Assembly: GCF_031846445.1 (NCBI RefSeq)
Contig: NZ_JAVRHR010000001.1
Coordinates: forward strand, 1,621,905-1,685,904
From: Croceitalea rosinachiae
GTDB taxonomy: Bacteria > Bacteroidota > Bacteroidia > Flavobacteriales > Flavobacteriaceae
Direction of reading: 5' to 3'
Length of the DNA stretch: 64,000 nt
Below are positions 42,862-51,153 of this stretch, piece by piece. Both the position numbers and the translations under genes were made by a program. The number at the start of each line of letters is the position of its first letter. Position 1 is the stretch's first letter. The notes under the pieces were generated by a model. That model was not told where the DNA came from, ran no database searches, and was given only the letters and a program-made list of their open reading frames with translations.

Positions 42862-42888
42862 AAAATCCCGGCGATTCGCCGGGATTTT
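42862..42888 (+). terminator. Intrinsic terminator
   Basis: AAAATCCCGGCG and CGCCGGGATTTT form a 12-bp stem with a 3-nt loop, 48 nt after the five-repeat gene. The remaining gap to 43145 is AT-rich with a promoter at 43115 and nothing else identifiable. Confidence 0.85.
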
Positions 42889-43114
42889 AATTTGCCATCT
42901 ACTTCTTTCGAATTAACAGAAAAATAACAATAAAATCGATGAAGTGTTTTTGTTAAAATTTGTTTGATATCTCTAACAATTTCTCAAGATTGGAATCATG
43001 GTATTGCTTTTTTATTAAAAACCAACACGGCTTATTGACAATACTTTTCTTACATGATTTTTCGGCTTTGTTAACGAAAATAAAAAGCATACTAAAAGTA
43101 GAATTTAACGGTTT

Positions 43115-43122
43115 TACCTTTG
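43115..43122 (+). promoter_or_regulatory. -7 promoter element
   Basis: TACCTTTG matches the Bacteroidota -7 consensus TAnnTTTG, 24 nt upstream of the ATG at 43146. It shows that the two-repeat protein is transcribed independently of the gene before it. Confidence 0.6.
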
Positions 43123-43145
43123 GTTAAAATTTAAAAACTGTCAGA

Positions 43146-43445
43146 ATGAAATATAGAAAATACATCGTAATCGCCTTTATCGGGGCGCTTTTTTTGCCTT
43201 TGCTAAGTGCAAAAGCAGAAAAGACTACAGAAGAGAACTTTAATATTAAATCCGTTGTTTTTGTTGAGCAAGAACAAGAGGAAAGTTTTGATTTTGATAC
43301 CGCTGAATATTTGCCTGAGGGGTTTGACCCATACCAAGATAATGTTTCTGTAAATTCATTGAATTATATCGAGGACGATTCTATCGATTTAGGATTTGAT
43401 ACAGCAGATTATTTACCAGAAAACTTTAATCCGTACACTAAGTAA
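43146..43445 (+). CDS. Secreted protein with two GFDT-YLP-FxPY repeats
   Basis: A 99-residue protein: a clear signal peptide (IVIAFIGALFLPLLSAKA) and two copies of the unit found in the protein at 42092, at residues ~37-63 (DFDTAEYLPEGFDPY) and ~72-97 (LGFDTADYLPENFNPY). It ends three residues after the last PY, as the larger paralogue ends shortly after its last one, so the repeats make up the whole mature protein. Function unknown. Confidence 0.75.
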   Translation: MKYRKYIVIAFIGALFLPLLSAKAEKTTEENFNIKSVVFVEQEQEESFDFDTAEYLPEGFDPYQDNVSVNSLNYIEDDSIDLGFDTADYLPENFNPYTK

Positions 43446-43483
43446 AAGCGGTTTAAAAAATATTCAGTATTATAGAATATTAA

Positions 43484-43512
43484 AGGCCTCGATAATATAT
43501 CGGGGCTTTTTC
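43484..43512 (+). terminator. Intrinsic terminator
   Basis: GCCTCGATA and TATCGGGGC pair with one mismatch around ATA, followed by TTTTT, 40 nt after the two-repeat gene. Confidence 0.75.
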
Positions 43513-43672
43513 TATGGTATTTCATCGAAAAAATGAGCTGTTAGTGAATCTAAACTTCAATTTTACCTATTTTGAAATGCTAAATAAACAGTTACACCAC
43601 ATTTAATTGTATTTAAACTATACTTTTTTGAATTTTATAAGCGCGTAACTGAACCAAATCAAATTAGAGATT

Positions 43673-44425
43673 ATGAAAACATCAAAATTATCTACTTTAC
43701 TGCTTGCTCTAGTTCTGTTTTCTGGAAACCTGCTCACCGCGCAGGATGAGGTAAGTCAGCGAGAGGTCATCGCTCTATTAGAGTTAAAAGCAAAAACTAA
43801 AGGTCATTTATGGACAAATCAATGGGACGAGAGTAAACCTATTACTACATGGCATGGTGTAACTATTAAGGATGGTAAAGTAGTTGGATTGGATTTATCA
43901 AATAATAACCTACAAGGTAAAATTCCAATTACTATAGGTAACTTAAGAAATCTTGAAACTTTAGATTTATCAAACAACAATATTAAGGGCAAAATTCCTG
44001 GGTTATTCAGAAAGTTTGATAATCTCAAGGAAGTTGATTTAGGTAAAAATGAATTGACTGGCAACATACCTTCAAGCATTAATCAATTACAGAATCTTCA
44101 AGAATTGAATCTAAGTAATAACAAACTTGAAGGAGCGCTGCCAAAAACAATCAATACGCTTTCTAAGTTGAATACTTTGGCTCTTGCAAACAACGATTTA
44201 AATGGCCCTATGCCCGTTGGTATGGAAAATTTAAAGAAACTGAAGAAACTGTATATTTCAAATAATGAGTTTTCTGATATGAATAGTTTAAGACCTTTGG
44301 CAGAGCAGCAAACTGTATTGACAGATGTCAAACTTACAAATGGGAACATGCTGCCAATTGATTTTACAAAATCGAAAGAGGGCTTGTCCAAATTGGAGTT
44401 TGAAGACTATAAAGAACAAGAATAA
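43673..44425 (+). CDS. Secreted plant-type leucine-rich-repeat protein
   Basis: A 250-residue protein: signal peptide to residue ~23 (FSGNLLTAQ), an N-terminal cap resembling plant LRR caps (VIALLELKAKTKG...TTWHGVTIKDGKVVGLDLS), and about six LRRs of the LxxLxLxxNxLxGxIP type (NNNLQGKIPITIGNLRNLET, NKLEGALPKTINTLSKLNTL). Such LRRs mediate protein binding; here on the cell surface or secreted, without a T9SS tail. It has its own terminator and follows the two GFDT-repeat genes. Confidence 0.82.
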   Translation: MKTSKLSTLLLALVLFSGNLLTAQDEVSQREVIALLELKAKTKGHLWTNQWDESKPITTWHGVTIKDGKVVGLDLSNNNLQGKIPITIGNLRNLETLDLSNNNIKGKIPGLFRKFDNLKEVDLGKNELTGNIPSSINQLQNLQELNLSNNKLEGALPKTINTLSKLNTLALANNDLNGPMPVGMENLKKLKKLYISNNEFSDMNSLRPLAEQQTVLTDVKLTNGNMLPIDFTKSKEGLSKLEFEDYKEQE

Positions 44426-44447
44426 GCTCTTTTAGAAATAATATATG

Positions 44448-44473
44448 AAAAGCTCCTTTTAAGGAGCTTTTTT
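44448..44473. terminator. Bidirectional terminator
   Basis: AAAAGCTCCTT and AAGGAGCTTTT form a perfect inverted repeat followed by extra T, between the convergent LRR and DASS genes. Confidence 0.85.
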
Positions 44474-44475
44474 CA

Positions 44476-45906
44476 TTAAAATAGGAAAGGAATTACAAAT
44501 TGAAAAACTACAATTAGCAATGCTACAGCTATTGAATTCAATATAATGCCCACTCTTGCCATTTCAGGGACTTTTACGTAGCCGCTGGCAAACACTATAG
44601 CATTTGGAGGTGTTGCCATAGGGAGCATAAATGCGCAGCTACTAGCCATAGTTACTGGAATTAATAAATAAAGAATTGGAATTTCTAACCCAATGGCTAT
44701 ACCAGCCACAACAGGGGCTAGAACAGCTACTAGGGCTACATTACTCATCAATTCTGTCATAAAAAGCATCAATAGAATAAGTAAGGATGCGGTCAATAGT
44801 ATGCTAATTTCACTACTTGCAATAGCATTGGCAACCAAATCTACAATGCCGCTTACGGACATGCCTTTAGCTAAGGCCAAACCACCACCAAAAAGAATTA
44901 AAATTCCCCAGGCAAGTTTTGAAGTGTCTTTCCAATGAATAATAAAGTCACTTTTCTTAATATTATATGGAATTGCAAATAAAGAAATCGCCGCAAAAAT
45001 ACTGATCATCGTATCAGATAGTCCAAGATTTGGAAAAATGTTATTAATAAGTGTTCTAAAAATCCAGAGAAACACAGTTACTCCGAAAATGGCCAAAACC
45101 ATTTTTTCTTTACCAGAAGTTGGCCCAAGTTTTTCTAGTTCTACTTGAATCACTTCTTTTGAAGCATTGAATTTTAAATCCTTGTTAGGAAACATCCATT
45201 TGATGAGTACAAAATAGGTGATGGCTATCATTACAATCGAAAATGGCAAACCTAAAGTCATCCATTTTAAAAAGGAAATTTGAATATTATATTCGTTTTC
45301 TAAAAGTCCGATAAGAACAGAATTTGGTGGTGTCCCTATTACAGTGGCAATACCACCAGCATTTGCCGAGAACGCAATACCAAGCATAACACTTAAAGCA
45401 AAATTTTTGTCACTTTTGGTAAATCCATCTTCATCATCAATGAGCAAATTGATAACAGAGAGGGCTATGGGCAACATGACCACGGTGCTTGCTGTATTGC
45501 TTATCCACATACTTAATGAAGCTGTAGCTATCATAAAGCCTAGAACCACCTTATTTGGGGTGGTGCCAGTAAGTCGAATAATATTGAGGGCGATTCGTTT
45601 ATGTAGATTCACTTTTTCTAATGCCAAAGCCATTATAAAGCCCCCAAAAAATAAAAAAACGATGGGACTCCCATAATTAGCCCCGACGTCCGCAATAGGT
45701 AATATTTTAAGTAAGGGGAAAAGTAAAAGTGGTAGTAAGGCGGTAACAGAAATGGAAACTGCTTCTGTAATCCACCAAATTAGCATCCAAACTGCGACGG
45801 CGATTACGGAGTCTCCCTGTTCTGAAACTAATTGAAATGGTTGATTGATTAAAACTAGAAATATTATTGGACCAAAAACCAGTCCTAACTTTTTGCTTAG
45901 CTCCAT
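44476..45906 (-). CDS. SLC13/DASS-family sodium:dicarboxylate or anion transporter
   Basis: A 476-residue inner-membrane protein with ~11-12 helices. Both SNT-type motifs are present: SNTAST (residues ~137) and the later TELMSNVALVAVLAP, together with GTPPN and ATPPNAIVFASGYVK, the sodium- and substrate-binding hairpins of DASS carriers. The substrate may be a dicarboxylate or another anion such as sulfate. Single gene; a terminator lies just downstream. Confidence 0.85.
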   Translation of the reverse strand: MELSKKLGLVFGPIIFLVLINQPFQLVSEQGDSVIAVAVWMLIWWITEAVSISVTALLPLLLFPLLKILPIADVGANYGSPIVFLFFGGFIMALALEKVNLHKRIALNIIRLTGTTPNKVVLGFMIATASLSMWISNTASTVVMLPIALSVINLLIDDEDGFTKSDKNFALSVMLGIAFSANAGGIATVIGTPPNSVLIGLLENEYNIQISFLKWMTLGLPFSIVMIAITYFVLIKWMFPNKDLKFNASKEVIQVELEKLGPTSGKEKMVLAIFGVTVFLWIFRTLINNIFPNLGLSDTMISIFAAISLFAIPYNIKKSDFIIHWKDTSKLAWGILILFGGGLALAKGMSVSGIVDLVANAIASSEISILLTASLLILLMLFMTELMSNVALVAVLAPVVAGIAIGLEIPILYLLIPVTMASSCAFMLPMATPPNAIVFASGYVKVPEMARVGIILNSIAVALLIVVFQFVIPFLF

Positions 45907-45952
45907 ATGGATTCTAAGCTAGTATATTTTTAGCGAATATTAAAAATAGATT

Positions 45953-47644
45953 TTAATCTCCCTTTTTAGCAAACAAACCATCTTCTCTTTTTTCAACTGA
46001 AAATAAACCTAATTTTGAAAGGTTTTTGGTGCTTTTATCCCATTTTTTACCGCTGAGCCCAGCTTTTTCTTTTAATTCACTTAACGGTAATTCTTCGACT
46101 GATTTAAGCAAATCCATAATTATTTTCTCTTCATCAGTTAATTCTACTTGCTTTTTTTCAGGTCGCATTTGTGGGAAGAACAATACTTCTTGAATGGATG
46201 AGTTATTGGTCATCAACATCACCAAACGGTCAATTCCAATTCCGATTCCAGAGGTTGGCGGCATACCGTATTCCAACGCTCTCAAAAAGTCTTGGTCAAT
46301 GAACATGGCCTCATCATCGCCTTTTTCAGAAAGTTTTAATTGATCTTCAAAGCGTTCACGTTGGTCAATGGGGTCATTTAATTCGGAATAAGCGTTAGCT
46401 AATTCTTTTCCGTTCACCATCAGTTCAAAGCGTTCGGTTAAAGCAGGGTTTTCACGATGCTCTTTTGTAAGCGGGCTCATCTCTTTTGGGTAGTCGGTGA
46501 TAAAAGTGGGTTGCACATAATAATGTTCGCACTTTTCGCCGAAAATTTCATCGATGAGCTTGCCAATACCCATGGTATCATCAACTTCTAAGCCTAAGTT
46601 TTTGGCAACTTCTCGGAGCTCTTTCTCACCCATTCCAGCTACATTATGTCCAGTATGAATTTTTATGGCCTCTAGAATAGGGACACGGTCATAGGGCGCC
46701 GTAAAATCAATTTGGTTTTCACCCACGGTTACTTGAGTTCTGCCAGTTGAATCAAGAGCTATTTTTTCTAACAACTGCTCCGTAGTTTCCATCATCCAGT
46801 TGTAGTCTTTGTATGCGACATAAAGTTCCATGACCGTAAACTCAGGATTGTGGGTACGATCCATACCTTCATTTCTAAAATCTTTAGAAAACTCGTAGAC
46901 CCCATCAAAACCTCCTACAATCAATCGTTTTAGGTAAAGCTCATTCGCAATACGCAAATACAAAGGAATATTTAAAGCATTATGATGTGTTAAAAAAGGA
47001 CGCGCGGCAGCTCCACCCGGAATAGGTTGTAGAATAGGAGTTTCTACTTCTAAATAACCTCTTTCGTTATAGAATTCGCGAATACTGTTCGTGATTTTTG
47101 TACGCTTTATAAAGGTTTCCTTTACTTTCGGATTTACCACCAAATCAACATAGCGCTGTCTGTAGCGTAATTCGGGGTCGTTGAACTCATCAAAAGTATT
47201 TCCTTCAGCATCAACTTTAGGCAATGGTAATGGGCGTAATGCCTTACTTAACAATATGAAGTTTTTCACCATCACTGTCTTCTCACCAACTTTAGTAGTG
47301 AAAAGCTCACCCTCAATGCCAATAATATCACCAATGTCCAGTAATTTCTTGTACACATCATTGTACAAGGTTTTATCTTCATCAGCACAGATTTCATCAC
47401 GATTAAAATAGACTTGAATCCGTCCTTCACTATCTTGTACCTCAGCAAAAGAAGCTTTCCCTTGAATTCTTCTTGACATCAATCTGCCGGAAATCACCAC
47501 CTGTTTCCCTTCTTCAAAATCGTTTTTGATGCTCTTTGATGTGGCATCAACAGGGTACAAAGCAGCGGGATATGGGTTAATGCCCATTTCACGAAGCTTA
47601 GTCAATTTCTCTCTACGTACGATTTCTTGTTCCGATAATTGCAT
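45953..47644 (-). CDS. lysS: Lysyl-tRNA synthetase, class II
   Basis: A 563-residue protein: an N-terminal OB-fold anticodon-binding domain (VVISGRLMSRRIQGKASFAE) and a class II catalytic core with motif 1 (near REFYNERGYLEVETPILQPI), motif 2 (FRNEGMDRTHNPEFTVMELY) and motif 3 (GIGIGIDRLVMLM). It charges tRNA-Lys in the cytosol. A ~65-residue C-terminal extension with a winged-helix look (LSELKEKAGLSGKKWDKSTK) is common in Bacteroidota. The start is the ATG at 47644 (MQLSEQEIVRREKL). Confidence 0.95.
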   Translation of the reverse strand: MQLSEQEIVRREKLTKLREMGINPYPAALYPVDATSKSIKNDFEEGKQVVISGRLMSRRIQGKASFAEVQDSEGRIQVYFNRDEICADEDKTLYNDVYKKLLDIGDIIGIEGELFTTKVGEKTVMVKNFILLSKALRPLPLPKVDAEGNTFDEFNDPELRYRQRYVDLVVNPKVKETFIKRTKITNSIREFYNERGYLEVETPILQPIPGGAAARPFLTHHNALNIPLYLRIANELYLKRLIVGGFDGVYEFSKDFRNEGMDRTHNPEFTVMELYVAYKDYNWMMETTEQLLEKIALDSTGRTQVTVGENQIDFTAPYDRVPILEAIKIHTGHNVAGMGEKELREVAKNLGLEVDDTMGIGKLIDEIFGEKCEHYYVQPTFITDYPKEMSPLTKEHRENPALTERFELMVNGKELANAYSELNDPIDQRERFEDQLKLSEKGDDEAMFIDQDFLRALEYGMPPTSGIGIGIDRLVMLMTNNSSIQEVLFFPQMRPEKKQVELTDEEKIIMDLLKSVEELPLSELKEKAGLSGKKWDKSTKNLSKLGLFSVEKREDGLFAKKGD

Positions 47645-47652
47645 TGTCAAAA

Positions 47653-47688
47653 AATTAAAGCGCAAAATTACACTTTTGCGCTTTAATT
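47653..47688 (-). terminator. Terminator that overlaps the lysS promoter
   Basis: AATTAAAGCGCAAAA (47653-47667) and TTTTGCGCTTTAATT (47674-47688) are a perfect 15-bp pair with a TTACAC loop, ending the thioredoxin-like gene. On the minus strand the -7 element TAATTTTG (47670-47663) for lysS lies in the same hairpin, so transcript end and lysS start share DNA. Confidence 0.75.
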
Positions 47689-47706
47689 AGAGCAATCAGA
47701 CCGCAT

Positions 47707-48249
47707 TCACTTAGAATAATTGGGAATATAGGATGTGCCTTTTAAAATTGATAATATATCTTCCTCTAAGGAAGCTATCGGGCTTTCGACTATCCGATTT
47801 ACCTGTTTGCCATCTTTAAAGAAGATCAATGTTGGGACTTTAATAATGTTCAATCCTTTTTCTTCTCCCCCCGGACTTTTTTTATAAAACTCTTTTCGCC
47901 GATCCAAAGCAATGATTTCCAGATTTTCCATTGGAAATTTAGCCTCTTGAAGAATCTTAATAATTCTTGGCATTTCACGTTTGCTATCACCGCACCAAGT
48001 ACCTAAAAACAACTTTAAGTCATAATTTTTAAGTTGTTTTTTCATCATTTTAGTCAAGGATTTGTCTACCATATAACTGTTATATGAGGAATCAAACCAC
48101 CCTTTGTAAGGTTCATTTTGAAGACCTTCTAAAGTAATCGGTCCAACAAGAAATTGATGCCCATTTTGAGTATTGATTTCTTGATTGAATTCTTGTGCTG
48201 CGCATAAATTTATACTCAATGCCAATAGTAAGAGAATACCTGATTTCAT
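47707..48249 (-). CDS. Exported thioredoxin-fold protein with a single active-site cysteine
   Basis: A 180-residue protein with a signal peptide (MKSGILLLLALSINLCAAQ) and a thioredoxin fold: LKLFLGTWCGDSKREMPRII, a cis-Pro strand (KVPTLIFFKDGKQVNRIVES). The usual CxxC is WCGDS, keeping only the first cysteine, so a dithiol oxidoreductase role is unlikely; a monothiol or binding role is possible. Located in the periplasm. It lies upstream of lysS, with a terminator between them. Confidence 0.78.
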   Translation of the reverse strand: MKSGILLLLALSINLCAAQEFNQEINTQNGHQFLVGPITLEGLQNEPYKGWFDSSYNSYMVDKSLTKMMKKQLKNYDLKLFLGTWCGDSKREMPRIIKILQEAKFPMENLEIIALDRRKEFYKKSPGGEEKGLNIIKVPTLIFFKDGKQVNRIVESPIASLEEDILSILKGTSYIPNYSK

Positions 48250-48342
48250 GATTTTTAGTTTTAAGTCCAAAAATCATTTTAAATAATGCTTTAAAGAAGA
48301 TTTGTTAGGTTGAGATTGGTACTAGACCCCGGTTGAATTGTA

Positions 48343-49386
48343 CTATAATAGCGATTTTAGGTCTTCTCTTGATGAAACTCCCAGTTTCTTATATATGCTA
48401 TTGATGTGTGTTTTAACAGTGCTGAGACTTATGAAAAGTTCAGCAGCAATTTCTTTGTTTGATTTATCCGCGGCTATCTTGGTCATTATGTTTTTTTCTT
48501 GCCCTGTAAGTGTTTCAAATTGATTGCTTTTTTTACTTCGAATACGATGATTATATCCATAATATGCTATTGAAACGATCAAGAGAACTAGACCGGTTAG
48601 GAATAAATGCTTTAACTGTAACCTTTTTGAACTAACTGGAAAATCGTTTTGCGCTGTATTGTCGGCCGTTAGCTCTCTTTCATATTGTTCAGTGAATGCA
48701 GCATCTGAATAATTCGCGCTCAATCTGTTCAAAAGATCCCCATACATCGGATTGGTCTGCAGATCACTCAGGTAATACGCATGGGTTTCACTAGCTCTTT
48801 CTGATAAAAAGTCATATATATAAAGTTCGGCTAGCGGTTCTCCAGATTTAACTCCAAATTCTTGCAATATGTTGAACCACTTTTTAAAAGTAAGTGTTTC
48901 ATTGGCTTTGCTAGGGTACTCCATAAAATCTAGAATCATTTCTTCTTTAAGGGCGTCAATCTCTAGAATTAAGCTAGAAGCATTATTAGTAGAATTGATT
49001 TCACAAAGAGCTTGATTGGTCTGTAATAAGGGTAGCTCAACTGTATCTGTATTTTTAGCTAAGAAAAGTATGCTTTGTGTGTAATTGCACTCCTTTAAAA
49101 AATGCGATGTGTTCACGGTAGTATCACAATCGTCAAAATGTATTCTATACAAGTTGTTTTTTGATGTAAGATTGTCACCTTCAAACAAGAATCTGCCTGA
49201 GGAATCGGTAGTTGCTTTACTTATAATTTGATCTAAATAGACTCGTGAGCTTTTTCTATAATTATTTATATGGGATAGATACACTGTTTTATTTGAATGG
49301 TTCTCTGATAATTCTCCTGTAAATTGAAACTGGCTATAGTTGACGAGAGAATACAGGAGTAGCGTAAAACGTATAATTGTTCTCAT
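48343..49386 (-). CDS. Membrane-spanning LuxR-type regulator
   Basis: A 347-residue protein: signal-like N-terminus, a periplasmic beta-sandwich region resembling DUF4369 (FTGELSENHSNKTVYLSHIN, SSGRFLFEGDNL), a helical stretch, a transmembrane helix at ~260-280 (LFLTGLVLLIVSIAYYGY) and a cytoplasmic LuxR helix-turn-helix (~290-347: LTGQEKNIMTKIAADKSNKE, LFISLSTVKTHINSIYKKLG). It should sense an envelope signal and act directly on DNA. It is divergent from the Pmp3-lipoprotein-lipB genes. Confidence 0.8.
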   Translation of the reverse strand: MRTIIRFTLLLYSLVNYSQFQFTGELSENHSNKTVYLSHINNYRKSSRVYLDQIISKATTDSSGRFLFEGDNLTSKNNLYRIHFDDCDTTVNTSHFLKECNYTQSILFLAKNTDTVELPLLQTNQALCEINSTNNASSLILEIDALKEEMILDFMEYPSKANETLTFKKWFNILQEFGVKSGEPLAELYIYDFLSERASETHAYYLSDLQTNPMYGDLLNRLSANYSDAAFTEQYERELTADNTAQNDFPVSSKRLQLKHLFLTGLVLLIVSIAYYGYNHRIRSKKSNQFETLTGQEKNIMTKIAADKSNKEIAAELFISLSTVKTHINSIYKKLGVSSREDLKSLL

Positions 49387-49474
49387 ACAAAAGAAATCGT
49401 TTAAAAATAACAGTTTTTATGTAACAAAAAGGCAATTTATACTACTTATAAGATACATCAATCAAAATCAATCC

Positions 49475-49630
49475 ATGAGTTTTTTAAGAGTTTTATTGGC
49501 CATTATCTTTCCACCCTTATCTGTTATTGGTAAAGGTTGTGGTTCTTTTCTAATTGTACTACTTTTGACCTTCTGCGGCTGGGTACCTGGTGTAATTGCA
49601 GCTTTGGTTATTTTGAACAATCCGAATTAA
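49475..49630 (+). CDS. Pmp3/YqaE family small membrane peptide
   Basis: A 51-residue protein with two hydrophobic segments: LRVLLAIIFPPLSVIGKGCG and LIVLLLTFCGWVPGVIAALV, the UPF0057 (PMP3/YqaE) signature. Members affect membrane potential and salt stress in other organisms; the role here is inferred. ATG at 49475 gives the exact family length; upstream in-frame codons are not part of the family. It ends 6 nt before the next gene. Confidence 0.88.
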   Translation: MSFLRVLLAIIFPPLSVIGKGCGSFLIVLLLTFCGWVPGVIAALVILNNPN

Positions 49631-49636
49631 TAGTAC

Positions 49637-50380
49637 ATGAAAAGATTAAGACTTTTTGTAGCTACAGTTATTATAGCTGCGGCCACTGCATGCAATTTTA
49701 CTGAAGAAGTATATTTAAATGATGACGGTTCAGGAAAACTATCTATAAACTTTGATGCCAATGAATTAATGGCCATGGCCGGTTCATTGGATAGTCTTAA
49801 ACAAGAGAAAGCAATGGATTCTACCATTGTCTTTAAAGACTTATTGGAAGAAAAAAAAGACAGTATCGCTCAACTTCCTTCAGAAGAACAAGCAAAACTC
49901 AAAAAGTTAGAGGCTTTTAGCATGCATATCGTCATGAAACCAGAGGAGCAAAAAATGCAGTTTGAAATGTTCAGTGAATTCAAAAATGTCAATGAAGTGA
50001 ACGATGCATTTAATGCTTTTCAAAATGTTAGTGCTCTTGGGCCTAGTCCAATGGGCGGAAACCAGGCCCCACCAATGCCAGTACAAGATCCAACTACACA
50101 AGTCAATTATACTTTTTCTGGGAACCAATTTTCAAGAAGCACTACTATTATAAATCAAGAATTGTTTCAAAAGAGTTTGGATAGCCTTGCAGGAGCTGAA
50201 ATGTTTTTGTCAAGTTCTACCTATACGTTCAAATACCATTTTCCAAGACGTGTAAAGAACGTGAATGTCGAAGGAGCCACTTTTTCAATGGATGGAAAAA
50301 CCATGATTTATGAAGTAAGTTTTCTTGATATGATGAAAATGCCAGAATCCATCAATCTCGAGGTAGAACTTGAAGACTAA
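49637..50380 (+). CDS. Lipoprotein of unknown function
   Basis: A 247-residue protein with a lipobox (IIAAATAC, Cys19), then an opening strand NDDGSGKLSINFDANELMAM and a mixed helical/beta body with a Pro/Met-rich spacer (~133-145). No catalytic motif is seen. It probably sits on the inner face of the outer membrane. It follows the Pmp3 gene by 6 nt and precedes lipB by 23 nt. Confidence 0.72.
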   Translation: MKRLRLFVATVIIAAATACNFTEEVYLNDDGSGKLSINFDANELMAMAGSLDSLKQEKAMDSTIVFKDLLEEKKDSIAQLPSEEQAKLKKLEAFSMHIVMKPEEQKMQFEMFSEFKNVNEVNDAFNAFQNVSALGPSPMGGNQAPPMPVQDPTTQVNYTFSGNQFSRSTTIINQELFQKSLDSLAGAEMFLSSSTYTFKYHFPRRVKNVNVEGATFSMDGKTMIYEVSFLDMMKMPESINLEVELED

Positions 50381-50403
50381 TACAGGCTTCGTATCTTTGT
50401 GAC

Positions 50404-51120
50404 ATGAATAAGAAAGTCGTTTTGCAAGACTTGGGGGTCAAAGATTACAAAAAGACTTGGGACTATCAAGAGTTTCTTTTTAAAGGAATTGTTGACTCAA
50501 AAATAAAGAATAGAAGAGAAGGGACGAGTTTAGAAACTCCAAATTATTTTCTTTTTGTGGAGCACCCCCATGTATATACATTGGGCAAGAGTGGCGACAT
50601 CAATAACTTACTTATAGATGAGGCAAAACTTAAAGAGAAAAAAGCAACCTTTTATAATATAAATAGGGGTGGAGATATTACATATCACGGTCCAGGTCAA
50701 ATAGTGGGATATCCTATTTTAGATTTAGATAATTTTTTCACAGACATTCATAAATACCTCCGCTTTTTAGAAGAAATGGTCATTCTGACTTTAGCCGAGT
50801 ATGGATTAAAAGCGGAACGCTCTGAGGGCGAAACTGGAGTATGGTTAGATGTAGGTACTCCTTTTGCTCGTAAAATATGTGCTATGGGCGTACGTGCCAG
50901 TCGTTGGGTCACTATGCATGGTTTTGCCTTAAACGTAAATTCTGATTTGGGTTATTTTGATTTAATGATTCCCTGTGGCATAAAGGATAAGGCTGTGACT
51001 TCTTTAAATGTGGAATTAGCGCAAACAAAAGTAGATTTACAAGAGGTGAAACAAAAGTTACTTCGACATTTTGAATCACTCTTTGAGGCACAATTAATAA
51101 AAGAAAAAGCCCTAATATAA
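50404..51120 (+). CDS. lipB: Lipoyl(octanoyl) transferase
   Basis: A 238-residue cytosolic enzyme that moves octanoate from acyl carrier protein to lipoyl domains, the first step of protein lipoylation. Motifs: NINRGGDITYHGPGQIVGYP, ARKICAMGVRASRWVTMHGF (catalytic Lys) and LMIPCGIKDKAVTSL (catalytic Cys). Full length. The terminator stem overlaps its stop codon. Confidence 0.95.
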   Translation: MNKKVVLQDLGVKDYKKTWDYQEFLFKGIVDSKIKNRREGTSLETPNYFLFVEHPHVYTLGKSGDINNLLIDEAKLKEKKATFYNINRGGDITYHGPGQIVGYPILDLDNFFTDIHKYLRFLEEMVILTLAEYGLKAERSEGETGVWLDVGTPFARKICAMGVRASRWVTMHGFALNVNSDLGYFDLMIPCGIKDKAVTSLNVELAQTKVDLQEVKQKLLRHFESLFEAQLIKEKALI

Positions 51121-51132
51121 GTTTAGGGCTTT
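51106..51132 (+). terminator. Intrinsic terminator of lipB
   Basis: AAAGCCCTAA (51106-51115) and TTAGGGCTTT (51123-51132) are perfectly complementary, followed by TTTTT. The left arm is within the last lipB codons. Confidence 0.8.
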
Positions 51133-51153
51133 ATTTTTAGACTGATTGGTTGG

